Positions 47,970-59,700 are shown, counted from the first letter of the stretch. The stretch: DNA of 64,000 nt from Oncomelania hupensis (GCA_036898135.1 CM072525.1:22413492-22477491); one strand, 5' to 3'. Numbers and translations: made by a program. Notes: generated from the letters alone by a model not told the origin.

Positions 47970-49048
47970 TATGGGGCGCCATGTGTCCATTTATTCTATG
48001 TGACTATTCTATACATAGAATAAATTCTATGCACATAGAAAGCATTCTATGCACGCATAAAGTATTCATTAGTTGAAATTCCATTTATAAAAAAGAAACC
48101 AATATTGTAAGTCATAGAATAAAATTCTTTGTATAGAATAACATTCTATAATACAGTGTAAAATTCTATGTCCATAATACAATTCTATGTATAGAATAAC
48201 ATTTTATAATAGAGAATAAGATTCTATGTATGTAATACAATTCTATATTATAGAATGCACTTGTATGCATAGAATTGTATTCTATAACATAGAATGAATT
48301 CTATTACAAAGAATGAATTCTATAACATAGAATTTATTCTATGTGCATACAATTCATTCTATAACATAGAATGAATTCTTTAACATAAAATAAATTATAT
48401 GACATAAAATGAATTCTATGTGAATAGAATAAATTGTATAACATAGAATGAATTCTATAATAAAGAATGAATTCTATATGCATAGAATGAATAAGATGAC
48501 ATAGAATGAATTCTATGACATAGAATGAATTCTATAACATAGAAAGAATTCTATAGCATAGAATGAATTCTGTGACATAGAATTTATTCTATAGCATAGA
48601 ATGAATTCTATAACATAGAATGAATTCTATAGCATAGAATGAATTCTATGACATAGAATTTATTCTATAGCATAGAATGAATTCTATGTTACAGAATGAA
48701 TCCTATGTCATAGAATTCATTCTATGCTATAGAATTCATTCTATGCTATAGAATAAATTCTATGTCATAGAATTCATTCTTTGCTATAGAATTCATTCTA
48801 TGTTATAGAATTCATTCTATGTCATAGAATTCATTCTATGTCATCTTATTCATTCTATGTTATACTATTCATTCTATGCTATAGAATTCATTCTATGTCA
48901 TAGAATTCATTCTATGTCATAGAATTCATTCTATGTCATAGAATTCATTCTATGTCATAGACTTCATTCTATGTTATAGAATGAAATCAATATATACACT
49001 TTTTTTAAAAATATTAAAAACTGGGGCACTGTCAAGGTATAGAGAACA
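47970..49048 (+). repeat. Left inverted arm of the giant element
   Basis: Outer ~330 bp is quasi-unique (CATTAGTTGAAATTCCATTT, CACTTGTATGCATAGAATTG). The middle consists of ATAGAATGAATTCTAT units at about 23-bp spacing; their linkers vary between GACAT, AACAT, AGCAT and TTACA. The inner ~80 bp is again unique (TGAAATCAATATATACAC, GGCACTGTCAAGGTATAGAG). Confidence 0.93.
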
Positions 49049-49565
49049 TTTTTTATGGCATGGGACTGTATTGCAGAGAGATATACACATTGCCACATCC
49101 CATCACCACACCACATCACTCTACATCTCACTGCACCACACATGTGATGGGTAGGTGTGGTGGAGTGATTAGGTTATGTGACGATGTGGTCTGATTCACT
49201 GCTTTTAAGGCATAATAGAACTGTATTGCAGATACATACATACACATTACCACATCACATCACCACACTACATCACTCTAAATCACACCACACTGCACCA
49301 CAAATGTGATGGGTGGGAGGGGTGGGGTGATTAGATTATGTGATGTGATTCACTGATGCCATGATATGTGCTGTCTGCTGCAATGTGAAGATGTGCTGCT
49401 GCTGTGATGTCGGCTGATGTGATGTGATGATTTGTTGATATGATGTGATTTTATGTGGTGGGGCGTTTCACGATGATGGTGATGAAGCAATGTGATGCAG
49501 TGATGTGATGTGATGATGTGATCGATGTGGTGATGATGCGATGTGGTGATGTGTCATACAATATC
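49049..49565. repeat. TGATGTGATG-rich core repeats
   Basis: Two related ~150-bp units, each with GGRACTGTATTGCAGA, a CCACATC/CATCACC cluster and TGTGATGGGTRGG, followed by TGATGTGATGATG runs. Non-coding. Confidence 0.8.
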
Positions 49566-49734
49566 TTTTTTTAAATTCTAAATTTTGTTACAATTTATTA
49601 GTTGTGTTTTTTAATTTTATGTGAATGAAATGAATTATATGTATATAGAATTAATTGTATAACACAGCAAGAATTGTATGACATAAAATTCATTTTTTTA
49701 AACATAAAATGGATTTTATTCGCAACACTGAATA

Positions 49735-50052
49735 CATTCTATTTTCATAGAATTGTTTTTTAACATTTGGTGCACTTAGAATGCATTCTATGTTATAGAA
49801 TGTTCATTCTATAACATAGAATGTTCATTCTATAACATAGGATCCATTCTATAACATAGAATGTTCATTCTATAACATAGAATGGTCATTCTATAACATA
49901 GAATTCATTCTATAACATAGAATGTTCATTCTATAACATAGAATCCATTGTAAAACTTAGAATGTTCATTCTATAACATAGAATCCATTCTATAACATAG
50001 AATGTTCATTCTATAACATAGAATGCTCATTCTATGCGCAACTAGGTCATTC
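49735..50052. repeat. Inner ATAGAATGTTCATTCTATAA satellite array
   Basis: About ten units of a second variant of the satellite, alternating GTTCATTCTAT and CCATTCTAT. It lies in the single-copy core, not in the arms, so the same sequence type has expanded twice in one element. Confidence 0.9.
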
Positions 50053-50070
50053 TATGTGAAGCGAGGCTGT

Positions 50071-50275
50071 GACGTATAAAGGGACACGTGGAGCCTTGCA
50101 CGCGCGCGAGAACTGAAGAAATGGCTGACGTACCAAGCGCTCTGCGGCTTTATCAGACATCATAATTTCGTGAACAAGCATTTAGGTTTCTTGATGCGGA
50201 CGACTTCGACGGTATAATTAGTGTGAATAGATCGCTTAGCAATAAAAATAATTGACGTCAGACCCCCCCCCCCTC
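50071..50275 (+). pseudogene. TATA-led short ORF in element core
   Basis: GTATAAAGGG (50074-50083) lies about 45 bases before an ATG at 50121. The frame reads MADVPSALRLYQTS, a stop, then FREQAFRFLDADDFDGII and ends at 50254 or so. It looks like a promoter and first exon of a gene now interrupted by one stop. I do not recognise the protein. It may be the element's own gene or a captured exon. Confidence 0.45.
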
Positions 50276-50593
50276 CGCCCCTGCGTGCTTGCTTTTTTCA
50301 TTACAATGTGCTGAGGTTCTGTAAGGGTTTATAGTGACAAAATCTAATTAAATAATCAGTTCTTTTTGCTCAATACCGAAGAAATAACCGTACTGTACAC
50401 TCATAAAAAGCAATAATTAATATATTTAAAGGTCGAATATTGCTATACAAATCTGAGACATAATAAATGAAAGGTTCATAAAGCTGAATATTGCAAAAAA
50501 TCTATTTCACCCCAAGCGGCCCCCCAGGGCGCTATGCACAAAGGCGTGGCGGCCACGTGCTGCGGGAATAACACAGCGTGATCGAGTTTGAAA

Positions 50594-50731
50594 ATGGTGA
50601 AGTACTGTGCTGCGTTTGGATGCTCTAACTCCGACGTAAAACCTTTCTGCAAAGAAAAGAACATTTCCTTTCATCGATTTCCACTTCGAGCGCAAATGAT
50701 GAAGCACTGCATGTCGTCAACTCTAAACTGA
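50594..50731 (+). pseudogene. THAP zinc-finger start, frameshifted
   Basis: The ORF begins MVKYCAAFGC, and residues 24-31 read ISFHRFPL, the classic N-terminal half of a THAP domain (two Cys, then FHRFP). It stops after 45 codons. About 50 bases on, in another frame, SVLCSKHH (near 50765-50790) supplies the C-x2-H half. The THAP finger is therefore present but split by an indel, and the family's central Trp is not found. THAP domains are DNA-binding heads of P-type and Kolobok transposases and of host proteins. No catalytic domain follows before the right arm at 50802. Confidence 0.75.
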
Positions 50732-50801
50732 ATGTCAGTGACAAATCGATCTGTAATCATTATTGCACGAGTGTGCTATGTTCAAAACATCACAATATCC
50801 C

Positions 50802-51842
50802 AAAACGTTCTCTATACCTTGACAGTGCCCCAGTTTTTACTATTTAAAAAAAAGTTTTTATATTGATTTCATTCTATAACATAGAATGAATTCTATGACA
50901 TAGAATGAATTCTATGACATAGAATGAATTCTATAGCATAGAATGAATAGTATAACATAGAATGAATAAGATGACATAGAATGAATTCTATGACATAGAA
51001 TGAATTCTATGAAATAGAATGAATTCTATAACATAGAATGAATTCTATAGCATAGAATGAATTCTATGACATAGAATTTATTCTATAGCATAGAATGAAT
51101 TCTATGTTACAGAATGAATTCTATGTCATAGAATTCATTCTATGCTATATAATTCATTCTATGTTATAGAATGAATTCTATGCTATAGAATAAATTCTAT
51201 CTCATATTATTCATTCTATGTCATAGAATTCATTCTATATTATAGAATTCATTCTATGTCATAGAAATCATTCTATGTCATCTTATTCATTCTATGTTAT
51301 ACTATTCATTCTATGCCTATAGAATTCATTCTATGTTATACAATTTATTCTATGCACATAGAATTCATTTTATGTCATATAATTTATTTTATGTTAAAGA
51401 ATTCATTCTATGTTATAGAATGAATTCTATGCGTATAGAAATAATTCTATGTCATGCAATTTATTTTATTTTAAAGAATTCATTCTATGTTATAGAATTC
51501 ATTCTTTGTAATAGAATTCATATGTTATAGAATATAATTCTATGCATACAAGTGCATTCTATAATATAGAATTGTATTACATACATAGAATATTATTCTC
51601 TATTATAAAATGTTATTCTATACATAGAATTGTATTATGGACATAGAATTTTACACTATATTATAGAATGTTATTCTATACAAAGAATTTTATTCTATGA
51701 CTTACAATATTGGTTTCTTTTTTATAAATGGAATCTCAACTAATGAATGCTTTTTGTGTGTATAGAATGCTTTCTATGTGCATAGAATTTATTCTATGTA
51801 TAGAATGGTCACATAGAATAAATGGACACATGGCGCCCCATA
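50802..51842 (-). repeat. Right inverted arm of the giant element
   Basis: Reverse complement of the left arm, with a few substitutions and small differences in unit number. Outer and inner unique blocks are conserved, which rules out chance similarity between satellites. Confidence 0.93.
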
Positions 51843-51857
51843 GAAGGAGCGCAGCAG

Positions 51858-52631
<774 letters not shown>

Positions 52632-53317
52632 AGACCTACCAGACTGTGAAGCGGCTGACAAGTGTTAAACAGCCCAAGGTCTCCACGATCCAAAGCAAGT
52701 CTGGCATATGCCTTACAGAAGAACAAGAAGTCTTGGACAGATGGACAGAGTACTGCTCTGACCTTTACAACCATACACCAAATGGAGACCCATCAGTTCT
52801 AGCATGTCCCGAGAACAGAGAAGAAGAAGAAATCCTCCCAATGCTCCCTTGTCATCTCCATCTTCCTATATGTTTGCGAAGCATGGACCCTCACAGCAGA
52901 TCTCCAACGAAGAATACAAAGCATGGAGATGAGGTGCTACAGAAGACTTCTGGGCATTTCCTATACCCAGCACATCACCAACGACGAAGTCCGCCAGACC
53001 ATCACACACGCCATTGGACAACACGATGACCTGCTCACAGTGGTGAAGAAACGGAAACTCCGATGGTATGGCCACGTCACCAGATCATCAGGCCTTGCAA
53101 AGACCATTCTGCAAGGCACAGTGCAAGGAGGTAGAAGATGAGGGAGACCGAAAAAGAGGTGGGAGGACAACATTCGAGAATGGACTGGTTTGACACTGAG
53201 CGAAGCCATCAGGGCTGCTGAGCACTGAGAAAGATGGAGTATGCTGGTTAAACGATCATCTGTGGTGCCCCTACGACCTCTGGGTTACGGGACAGGATAG
53301 GATAGGATAGGATAGGA
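52632..53317 (+). mobile_element. LINE-1fam copy J with internal deletion, inside an (ATCT)n tract
   Basis: The left ~210 bp codes for the linker before RT (KSGICLTEEQEVLDRW, ENREEEEILP). At about 52841 it jumps to the C-terminal part (SLVISIFLY region), skipping the whole RT catalytic core and shifting frame. RRLLGISYTQHITN, KLRWYGHVTRSSGLAKTIL and the GGATA tail follow. ATCT repeats lie on both sides. Confidence 0.9.
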
Positions 53318-53337
53318 TCTATCTACCTATCTGTCTG

Positions 53338-53402
<65 letters not shown>

Positions 53403-53405
53403 ATA
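53318..53405. repeat. (ATCT)n microsatellite, right part
   Basis: ATCTATCTACCTATCTGTCT then about 16 perfect units. Confidence 0.97.
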
Positions 53406-54120
53406 TCGTCCCATTAATAAAAACAATAGGTTACATGTAAAAGCAACTTAGACGTAAATGGTATATCACCTTGAAGCAAACAAGCCGGAATAAAATGCCC
53501 ACCATCGATGGGGTTCTTCTTGTCGCCAGTTTGGATCTCTCAATTCCAGGGCTTTCAACACATGCATCAGTCAACAAATGCCTAGGGGAAAGGTGGGTAA
53601 CTTGGACCTGCAGGTAAATTGGACCACTGCATTATCTCTAAAACTAAAGTTAAATACATCCAGATTTTTTTTCTTTTAGATGCCTTTATATGAATTACTT
53701 GACTTGCACACGTATCATGGGTTTACAAAAGAAGACACGCGGACGGTAAGTTCCACTTGTTTTGTTCCATTGTTTTCTAAAATATTGTTTGACAGTCTTT
53801 GGTGAACATTTGATTTTTAAAGAATGGAATTTATGTGGAAGATGTTGTGAACAATGCCAGTGCCATTCCGCATTATTTGTATTCATAAATAAACTGTTAG
53901 TGCTCTTCGAGTATTTTGCAGTTGCTGCAAATTCACAAGTACTATAGAGGATAGGGTTAAATTGAGTCCCTTTTTTCTGGTATATTCATGGACCAAAAAT
54001 ATTCTTGGTCCCTGGGTATATTGAACCAGTGGTGCGTTAGACCCCAAGGTTCAAATTACAATCCCATCATTTTGTTTTTTAGGGAACGATCGCTATGTAG
54101 TTTAGATTCGTGTGTTAATG
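53406..54120. other. Unassigned DNA
   Basis: TTTTCTTTTAG at 53670-53680 and GTAAGT at 53749 could bound a small exon, but no protein family is recognised. No other feature was seen. Confidence 0.4.
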
Positions 54121-54127
54121 TGTTTAT

Positions 54128-54155
54128 GTAGGTGCGTGTGTGTGTGTGTGTGTGG

Positions 54156-54211
<56 letters not shown>

Positions 54212-54727
54212 CTCAACTTTTAAAAAAAAATCAATTAAATCTTCCATAAAGTAAAATATTTCCTGTATTCATATTCTATTCCTGTGTCAAGTTTGATGTC
54301 AAGTCAGGTCAAATAATTGTATTGCCAAGTTCAAAAATGAAGAATATGACTGTGTTGCGTACTGTCAAACTTTATGGCATAGGCTCCTGGAATCAAATTT
54401 CAAAGAATCCGTCTCTTCTTTTAGCCCATTAAAAATAAAGAAATACATACATAAAGTGACCGGCTGGTGGGTGTGTGTGCGTGCGTGTGTGTGTGTGTGT
54501 GTAGCTCAACTTTAAAAAAAATCAATTAAATCTTCCATAAAGTAAAATATTTCCTGTATTTATATTCTATTCCTGTGTCAAGTTTGATGTCAAGTCAGGT
54601 CAAATAATTGTATTGCCAAGTACAAAAACGAAGAATAGAGTATGACTGTGTTTCGTACTGTCAAACTTTATGGCATAGGCTCCTGGAATCAAATTTCAAA
54701 GAATCCGTCTCTTCTTTTAGCCCATTA

Positions 54728-54778
<51 letters not shown>

Positions 54779-54790
54779 AGTGACCGGCTG
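54128..54790 (+). repeat. ~300-bp tandem duplication flanked by GT and AAAT tracts
   Basis: Two units, each starting in (GT)n, then GTAGCTCAACTTT, TCAATTAAATCTTCCATAAA, TCAAGTTTGATGTCAAGTCA, GGCTCCTGGAATCAAATTTC and TTTTAGCCCATT, and ending AAAGTGACCGGCTGGTGG. The second unit has an (AAAT)n expansion at 54727-54780. Confidence 0.88.
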
Positions 54791-55080
54791 GTGGAGTGCC
54801 TTCAGTGTTACCACTAGGGTTGTTTCAGCAGAGCTTTTATGCGGATCAGGGGTGAGTCCTCTTTCAGTGAAGTTGTGGTCTTGATTTTGTGGTCCTGATT
54901 CGGCTCTTTGCAGTCCGCTGGACCCTGTAAGCAATTAATAATTAACTAGGGTTGTTTCAGCAAATCTTTTTACCCGGATCAGAGGTGAGTCTTCTTTCAG
55001 CTAAGTCGTGGTCCTGATTTTGTGGTCCTGATTCGGCTCTATGCAGTCCGCTGGACCCTATAAACAATGAATAACTAATT
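54781..55080 (+). repeat. R1-related 3' ends in tandem
   Basis: Two units of ~130 bp, each from CTAGGGTTGTTTCAGCA through GCGGATC/CCGGATC to GATTCGGCTC and GCAGTCCGCTGGACCCT. They match the short copies at 1625-1832 better than the long R1 copies (GCAGTCCGCTGG as against AGAGTCCGCTGG), so they form a subfamily. Confidence 0.75.
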
Positions 55081-55254
55081 AACAAAAAATGCGTGACGCA
55101 GTACAACCGAAACTCCCAGCGAAAATGATTTTATTGCAGCATGTATTTATCTCTAATACTCCCCCCCCACCACCACCCTCCTTTCCCCCTCTCCCTCACC
55201 ACCGCCACCTCGCCCCCTCACTCTCCCTCACCAACAACCTCATCGCCTCTTTAG

Positions 55255-55825
55255 TTTTGTACTACCCCCGTTGGGGTGCCGGGGGTTTCAGTATAAATAG
55301 TATCCCCACTTTCTGGAAATTTAGTGCTTTAAATTCCCACTGTCGCTGTCTTTCTCATTTGCTCTTTCTCATTCCTGCTCTTTTCTATCAATCTGCTATA
55401 CTATCGTCTTCTTCGCTAGACCAGTCTCCTACCTTTTTTCTTGAAAATTCTTCCGGGACAAGACTCCTTGTTTGTGTATGAGGTCTGTTGGATCAGCTTG
55501 TGAATATTGGACGCTTTCTGCCAGGTGGTCACTAGGGCTTCCTATGATGTTATTATTTAGCAATGTAGGCATTTTATATGTATGTGTTTTGTTGATAATT
55601 TATAATGATGTTTGTATTCTATTTTGTTTTTGTAAACGGGGGTTCGATAAGTTGGGGTGAAGCCTCAGCCGTCCCCTGCGTGGGATGTCTTTATTGTAAA
55701 GTGACTGGCTGGTGGAGAGCTTTCGGTTTTACCACTAGGGTTGTTTCAGCAGATCTTTTATGCGGATCGGGGGTTGTCCGGTCCTGATTTGGCTCGGAAG
55801 AGTCCGCTGGACCTAAAGCAATAAT
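55255..55825 (+). mobile_element. Interspersed repeat R1, copy 4
   Basis: Plus-strand copy starting at TACCCCCGTTGGGGTGCCGG, with the TATA-like CAGTATAAATAGTATCCCC and the usual 3' end GTCCGCTGGACCTAAAGCAA, then an ATAATGTAATGTAATG tail in place of AATC. 5'-truncated relative to copy 2. Confidence 0.85.
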
Positions 55826-55884
55826 AATGTAATGTAATGTCATTAGTTTGTACTTCCATGGAACGACTTGTTACTACTATAGAT

Positions 55885-56132
<248 letters not shown>

Positions 56133-56289
56133 AAACCAACCATCAGCCACAATCACTACCAACAACAACAATAAACAAAACAAACATACAAATAACATAC
56201 AAATAACCACGATGCTATTTAATTTATAAGAAATTATTTGGTTTGAATAAAGATAATATGTGTGATTTATTACTTCTTCTATTGTAAAA

Positions 56290-56382
56290 TCTCTCTTCTT
56301 CTTCTTCTTCTTCTTCTTCTTCTTCTTCTTCTTCTTCTTCTTCTTCTTCTTCTTCTTCTTCTTCTTCTTCTTCTTCTTCTTT
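56290..56382. repeat. (CTT)n microsatellite
   Basis: About 30 CTT units. Confidence 0.97.
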
Positions 56383-56722
56383 ATCTTCTCTCCGCATCCC
56401 ACATCCCCTCTCATCCCTAACTTACAGAAAGTCACGTCATCTGCTACTATTCAGATCAGTTCTATGCAATATGGATGCAAATGCTCGTTTTTTTTTCTTC
56501 ACATACACATACCACTGGACGTCATAAATGTTGCTATTATTTTTGGCACAAACATGAACTGCTTCGTGTAACAGTTGCGCGATACCAATGCAAGGGACAT
56601 AAATTCTGGGTGGTCCGACAACACACGTTTCATAAGGAGTTATTGAACTTCTGGTCTGACATGCCAGTAAAATTTTCGGAAGTGCTGCGGACGGTCTCCA
56701 ATATCCTAAGCTAGCTTACTCG
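56383..56722. other. Unassigned DNA
   Basis: A 79-codon ORF at 56475-56714 (HKCCYYFWHKHELLRVTVAR and so on) has a Cys/His-rich, possibly protein-like composition, but I cannot assign it to a family. Confidence 0.35.
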
Positions 56723-56743
56723 TGTGTGTGTGTGTGTGTGTGT

Positions 56744-56780
<37 letters not shown>

Positions 56781-56865
56781 TATGTGTGTGTTTGTGTATG
56801 TGTTTGTTTTATTCTTTTGTTGTTGTGGTGTTGGTGTTGTTGTTGTTGTTGTTGTTGTTGTGAGA
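56723..56865. repeat. (GT)n and (GTT)n microsatellites
   Basis: GT tract at 56723-56780, GT-rich to 56810, then GTT units to about 56862. Confidence 0.95.
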
Positions 56866-56964
56866 TTTATTTTTTTAAAATAAATAGACAATCAACAGAT
56901 AATTAGTAACTATTTTGCGATGCGAAAGAAATTGCCTGCTTAATATTAATTGTTATTACAGAAA

Positions 56965-58480
56965 ACTAGAGAAGAGAACTAACGAACTAACCCTGGAAAT
57001 TACAGACCAGTTAGTCTAACTTCAGTGGTTTGTAAACTGTTTGAAGGATTTATTCGTGATTCTTTAACTAAACATTTAATAGAAAATAAATTATTGTCTG
57101 AAAACCAGTTTGGTTTCACAGAAGGACGTTCTTGTGTAACTCAACTCTTAAACACCATAAATGATTGGTTTGTAAAACTAGAAGAGGGTAATTCTGTTGA
57201 TGCCGTTTACTTGGATCTGCAAAAAGCATTTGATACGGTACCACATGCAAGTTTAATTAGTAAGCTAAAGTGTTACGGTATTGGAGGTAGTCTGTTTAGT
57301 TGGATTTCAGATTTTTTGACACAATGCACACAGAATGTAAAGGTTGGAAACGCTTGCTCAGGTTTTTTGGATGTTACAGTGGGGTACCCCAGGGAAGCGT
57401 GTTAGGACCCACACTGTTTATATACTATATAAATGATATGCCCGATGTACTAAATTGTTTGGTTAAAATATTTGCAGACGATGCAAAAATTTATCAAGTT
57501 GTAAACGATGACTCGGACGCCTCTAAAATGCAAACAAACATAAACATGCTAACAGAATGGGCTAATACGTGGCAAATTAAATTTAACAGTGAAAAATGTA
57601 AAGTTATGCACTTAGGTCATAAAAACAATCTGTACGAGTATTTCATGGAAGATAAAAAATTAGAAATAACCTCAGCTGAGAAAGACTTGGGAGTGATTGT
57701 TGACCCTAAATTATCGTTCGATGAACATGTGTCCCAGACAATTAAGAAAGCGAACAGATTATGTGGTATGCTACTCAGTAATATACAGTGTAAAGAAAAA
57801 AAAATTATGGTTCCACTTTTTAAGTCACTGGTAAGATCTGTATTGGAGTATGGAAATTCTGTATGGAGCACATGTTTAAAAAACATAATACGACAATAGA
57901 AGGGATTATAATAAACTGCAGCAAAAAAACAAAACAAAAACCGATTTACCAAGAAAATTGTTGGGTTGAGGGATTTAAGCTATGAACATAGATTAGAAAC
58001 CATAAAACTGCCAAGTCTGGAATTCAGGAGATTACGAGGTGACATGATCGAAACATACAAAATTGTCCATGGAATATATGATGTCAATACTACTAAAACA
58101 TTGTTTTATAAAAGTGTTTTGACTAACACAAGAAGACACTCACTAAAATTAGATAAACAAAATGTTACCACCTCTAAATATAGTTGTTTATTTACTAATA
58201 GAATAATAAATGCATGGAATAATTTACCACAATTTGTTGTGACAGCAGGAACAGTAAACCCATTTAAGAATGGTATTGATAGTTTTTGGAAATCTAAGGT
58301 GTACAAAACAGACTTAGAAATTTATTAATGGTAATAAGTGCGCAAATCTATATTTGTAGTGCGAGGGTAAAAGCACATAAAACCCCCGCAAGTGACCTAG
58401 AGCAGGCAATAAAGGCTTATAGCCTACAAAGCCATATAATTATATGATACGATATTATATGATATCTTCTTAATACTGTA
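56965..58480 (+). mobile_element. CR1/jockey-like LINE, defective RT to 3' end
   Basis: A fourth family (LINE-4fam). Motifs in order: NYRPVSLTSVVCKLFEGFIR, ENQFGFTEGRSCVTQLL, VYLDLQKAFDTVPH (catalytic Asp), a missing base near 57380, GVPQGSVLGPTLFIYYIND, FADDAKIY (catalytic FADD), FNSEKCKVMHLGHKN, EKDLGVIVDPKLSFDEH and RSVLEYGNSVWS. A disrupted stretch follows near 57890-57945. Then LRDLSYEHRLETIKL, RRLRGDMIETYKIVHGIYD and IINAWNNLPQFVV, with a stop at 58328. The upstream endonuclease part is missing. The 3' end merges into (GATAT)n. Confidence 0.92.
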
Positions 58481-58628
58481 GATACCCCGTTAACGAGGAT
58501 ATGATATGATATGATATGATATGATATGATATGATATGATATGATATGATATGATATGATATGATATGATATGATATGATATGATATGATATGATATGAT
58601 ATGATATGATATGATATGATATGATATG
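58481..58628. repeat. (GATAT)n tail/satellite
   Basis: About 27 units of GATAT starting from the LINE 3' end (TATGATACGATATTATATGA). It ends about 225 bp before the start codon of the E-Syt gene. Confidence 0.95.
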
Positions 58629-58851
58629 AACTACACGATCGTCGACAGACTCTGGCGACTTTCGCTTTCAGTCACGTCCGTCAAGGGAGTTTACTCTTCA
58701 CTTTTGTATATATTTGGCGACCTTGGCCTTGACGGAGGTAGTAGTAGAAGAGGGGGGGTTTTACACCTCACCTGGATTGTTTACAGCGACACAGTCATCG
58801 AAGTAGCGACTGCAACCTCACTTTCATAGGGGCATCAGCATAATCTGCAGA
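58629..58851 (+). promoter_or_regulatory. Probable 5' UTR/promoter-proximal region of the E-Syt gene
   Basis: Non-repetitive 220 bp between the GATAT array and the E-Syt ATG. An in-frame TAG at 58804-58806 precedes the start codon. No TATA box is clear, apart from TATATATT near 58706. Transcription start not determinable. Confidence 0.4.
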
Positions 58852-59193
58852 ATGACTACCAGACAAGACTCGGCCAAGGAATCCAGTGGCAGAGGCCTTG
58901 TAAGAACAGGAAGCAAAAAAATAAAATCAGATTTACCGCGGACAGCGGTTGTTGAGGATACTTTGCTTCTGAACGCAGTGAAATCCTACTTCAAAAAAGC
59001 TGCGATTGTTTTGGCAGTCTGGACCTTCGGCTACTTCAGGTACAGTCCGAGCTGGCTTCTACTCGGTTTGGTTGTTTATGTGTGGAAGGAGAAACATCAG
59101 GCGGCCAAACGCAATCAAATCGGCATTGCTCAGGCGATCGCCCGAGATGAGAAAGGAGTGATTCTTGCGAAAGTGGAGGATCTTCCGTCATGG
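58852..59193 (+). CDS. esyt: Extended synaptotagmin, coding exon 1
   Basis: 114 codons from the first ATG after an in-frame stop (58804) to DLPSW, ending at a GTAAGA splice donor (59194). E-Syts are ER-anchored tethers at ER-plasma membrane contacts that move glycerolipids through an SMP domain. Here residues 1-45 are polar; about 46-74 form the hydrophobic ER hairpin (AAIVLAVWTFGYFRYSPSWL, then LLGLVVYVW), with the characteristic FGYFRYSPSWLLLGL pattern; about 75-114 are the basic/charged link to the SMP domain. The final LPSW followed by VYFPDVERAQWVNK in exon 2 reproduces the LPxWVxFPDxERAxWxNK signature of the family. Known animals have two or three paralogues; which one this is cannot be told. 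Phase 0 junction. Confidence 0.9.
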
Positions 59194-59700
59194 GTAAGAA
59201 TGATGTCTAATAATAGTATAGTATAGATTAGATTTACTTTATCATTATGTCAGCCGATTTCTAGCGTCGAATTTCAGTCATGAAAAGAATGATTGTCATG
59301 TTAGAAAGTTGCAGGTTGCATAATTTTATTTCAGGCTTAAAATTCATTATGGGTACGCTTATCAAGGCTGTCTACAATTCTACTGTAGTGTTAGTAACTT
59401 CAAAAGTACAAAGACCAAGGTTGAGTGTGTGCAGTAATCTGCTGGCCTTCTGCTCACATTTTTTGCTAATGCTTACGTGGGTGTAATGACAAATGGCTTG
59501 GAATCTGCCCTATTAAATTGCATTCTCTTCTCTGTCACTATCTGTATCAGAAGTGTAAACTTATAATAGTAATACTGTACATGTGGGTTCTTTAGCATGT
59601 GAGGCTATGCTGCAAGTTGATAAGGATAAATTAAGTGCTGATGTTGAATTAATATAAAAATTTTTATTGCTGATATTTTAATTTTAGTGTTGGATTTCAG
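59194..59700 (+). other. E-Syt intron 1
   Basis: 507 bp between GTAAGA and TTTCAG. AT-rich, with no embedded element recognised; an ORF at 59280-59486 has no known motif. Confidence 0.8.

Larger units (their letters stand above)
47970..51842. mobile_element. Giant inverted-repeat DNA element with satellite arms and THAP remnant
   Basis: A 3,873-bp element. The left terminus TATGGGGCGCCATGTGTCC and right terminus are exact complements. The inverted arms (47970-49048 and 50802-51842) stay nearly identical for about 1.05 kb, including unique stretches such as AGAAACCAATATTGTAAGTC and CTGGGGCACTGTCAAGGT at their inner ends. The arms are mostly ATAGAATGAATTCTATGACA-like units that are themselves palindromic. 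The flanks AAAGG (47965-47969) and GAAGG (51843-51847) match the AAGGG of uninterrupted LINE copies, giving a 4-5 bp target duplication. The core (49049-50801) holds TGATG-rich repeats, more satellite, a TATA-led ORF and a broken THAP start. No complete transposase is present, so it is probably mobilised in trans. Superfamily unknown: P elements usually make 8-bp and Kolobok TTAA duplications, which do not fit. Confidence 0.9.

Noticed and set aside
48300..49000. Regularly spaced palindromes resembling a CRISPR array
   Set aside because: The units are self-palindromic, the linkers are only a few bases and not unique spacers, the genome is eukaryotic, and the array is part of an inverted transposon arm.
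53677..53752. Mini-exon candidate between TTTTAG and GTAAGT
   Set aside because: Splice-like ends are frequent by chance and the short peptide has no assignable family.
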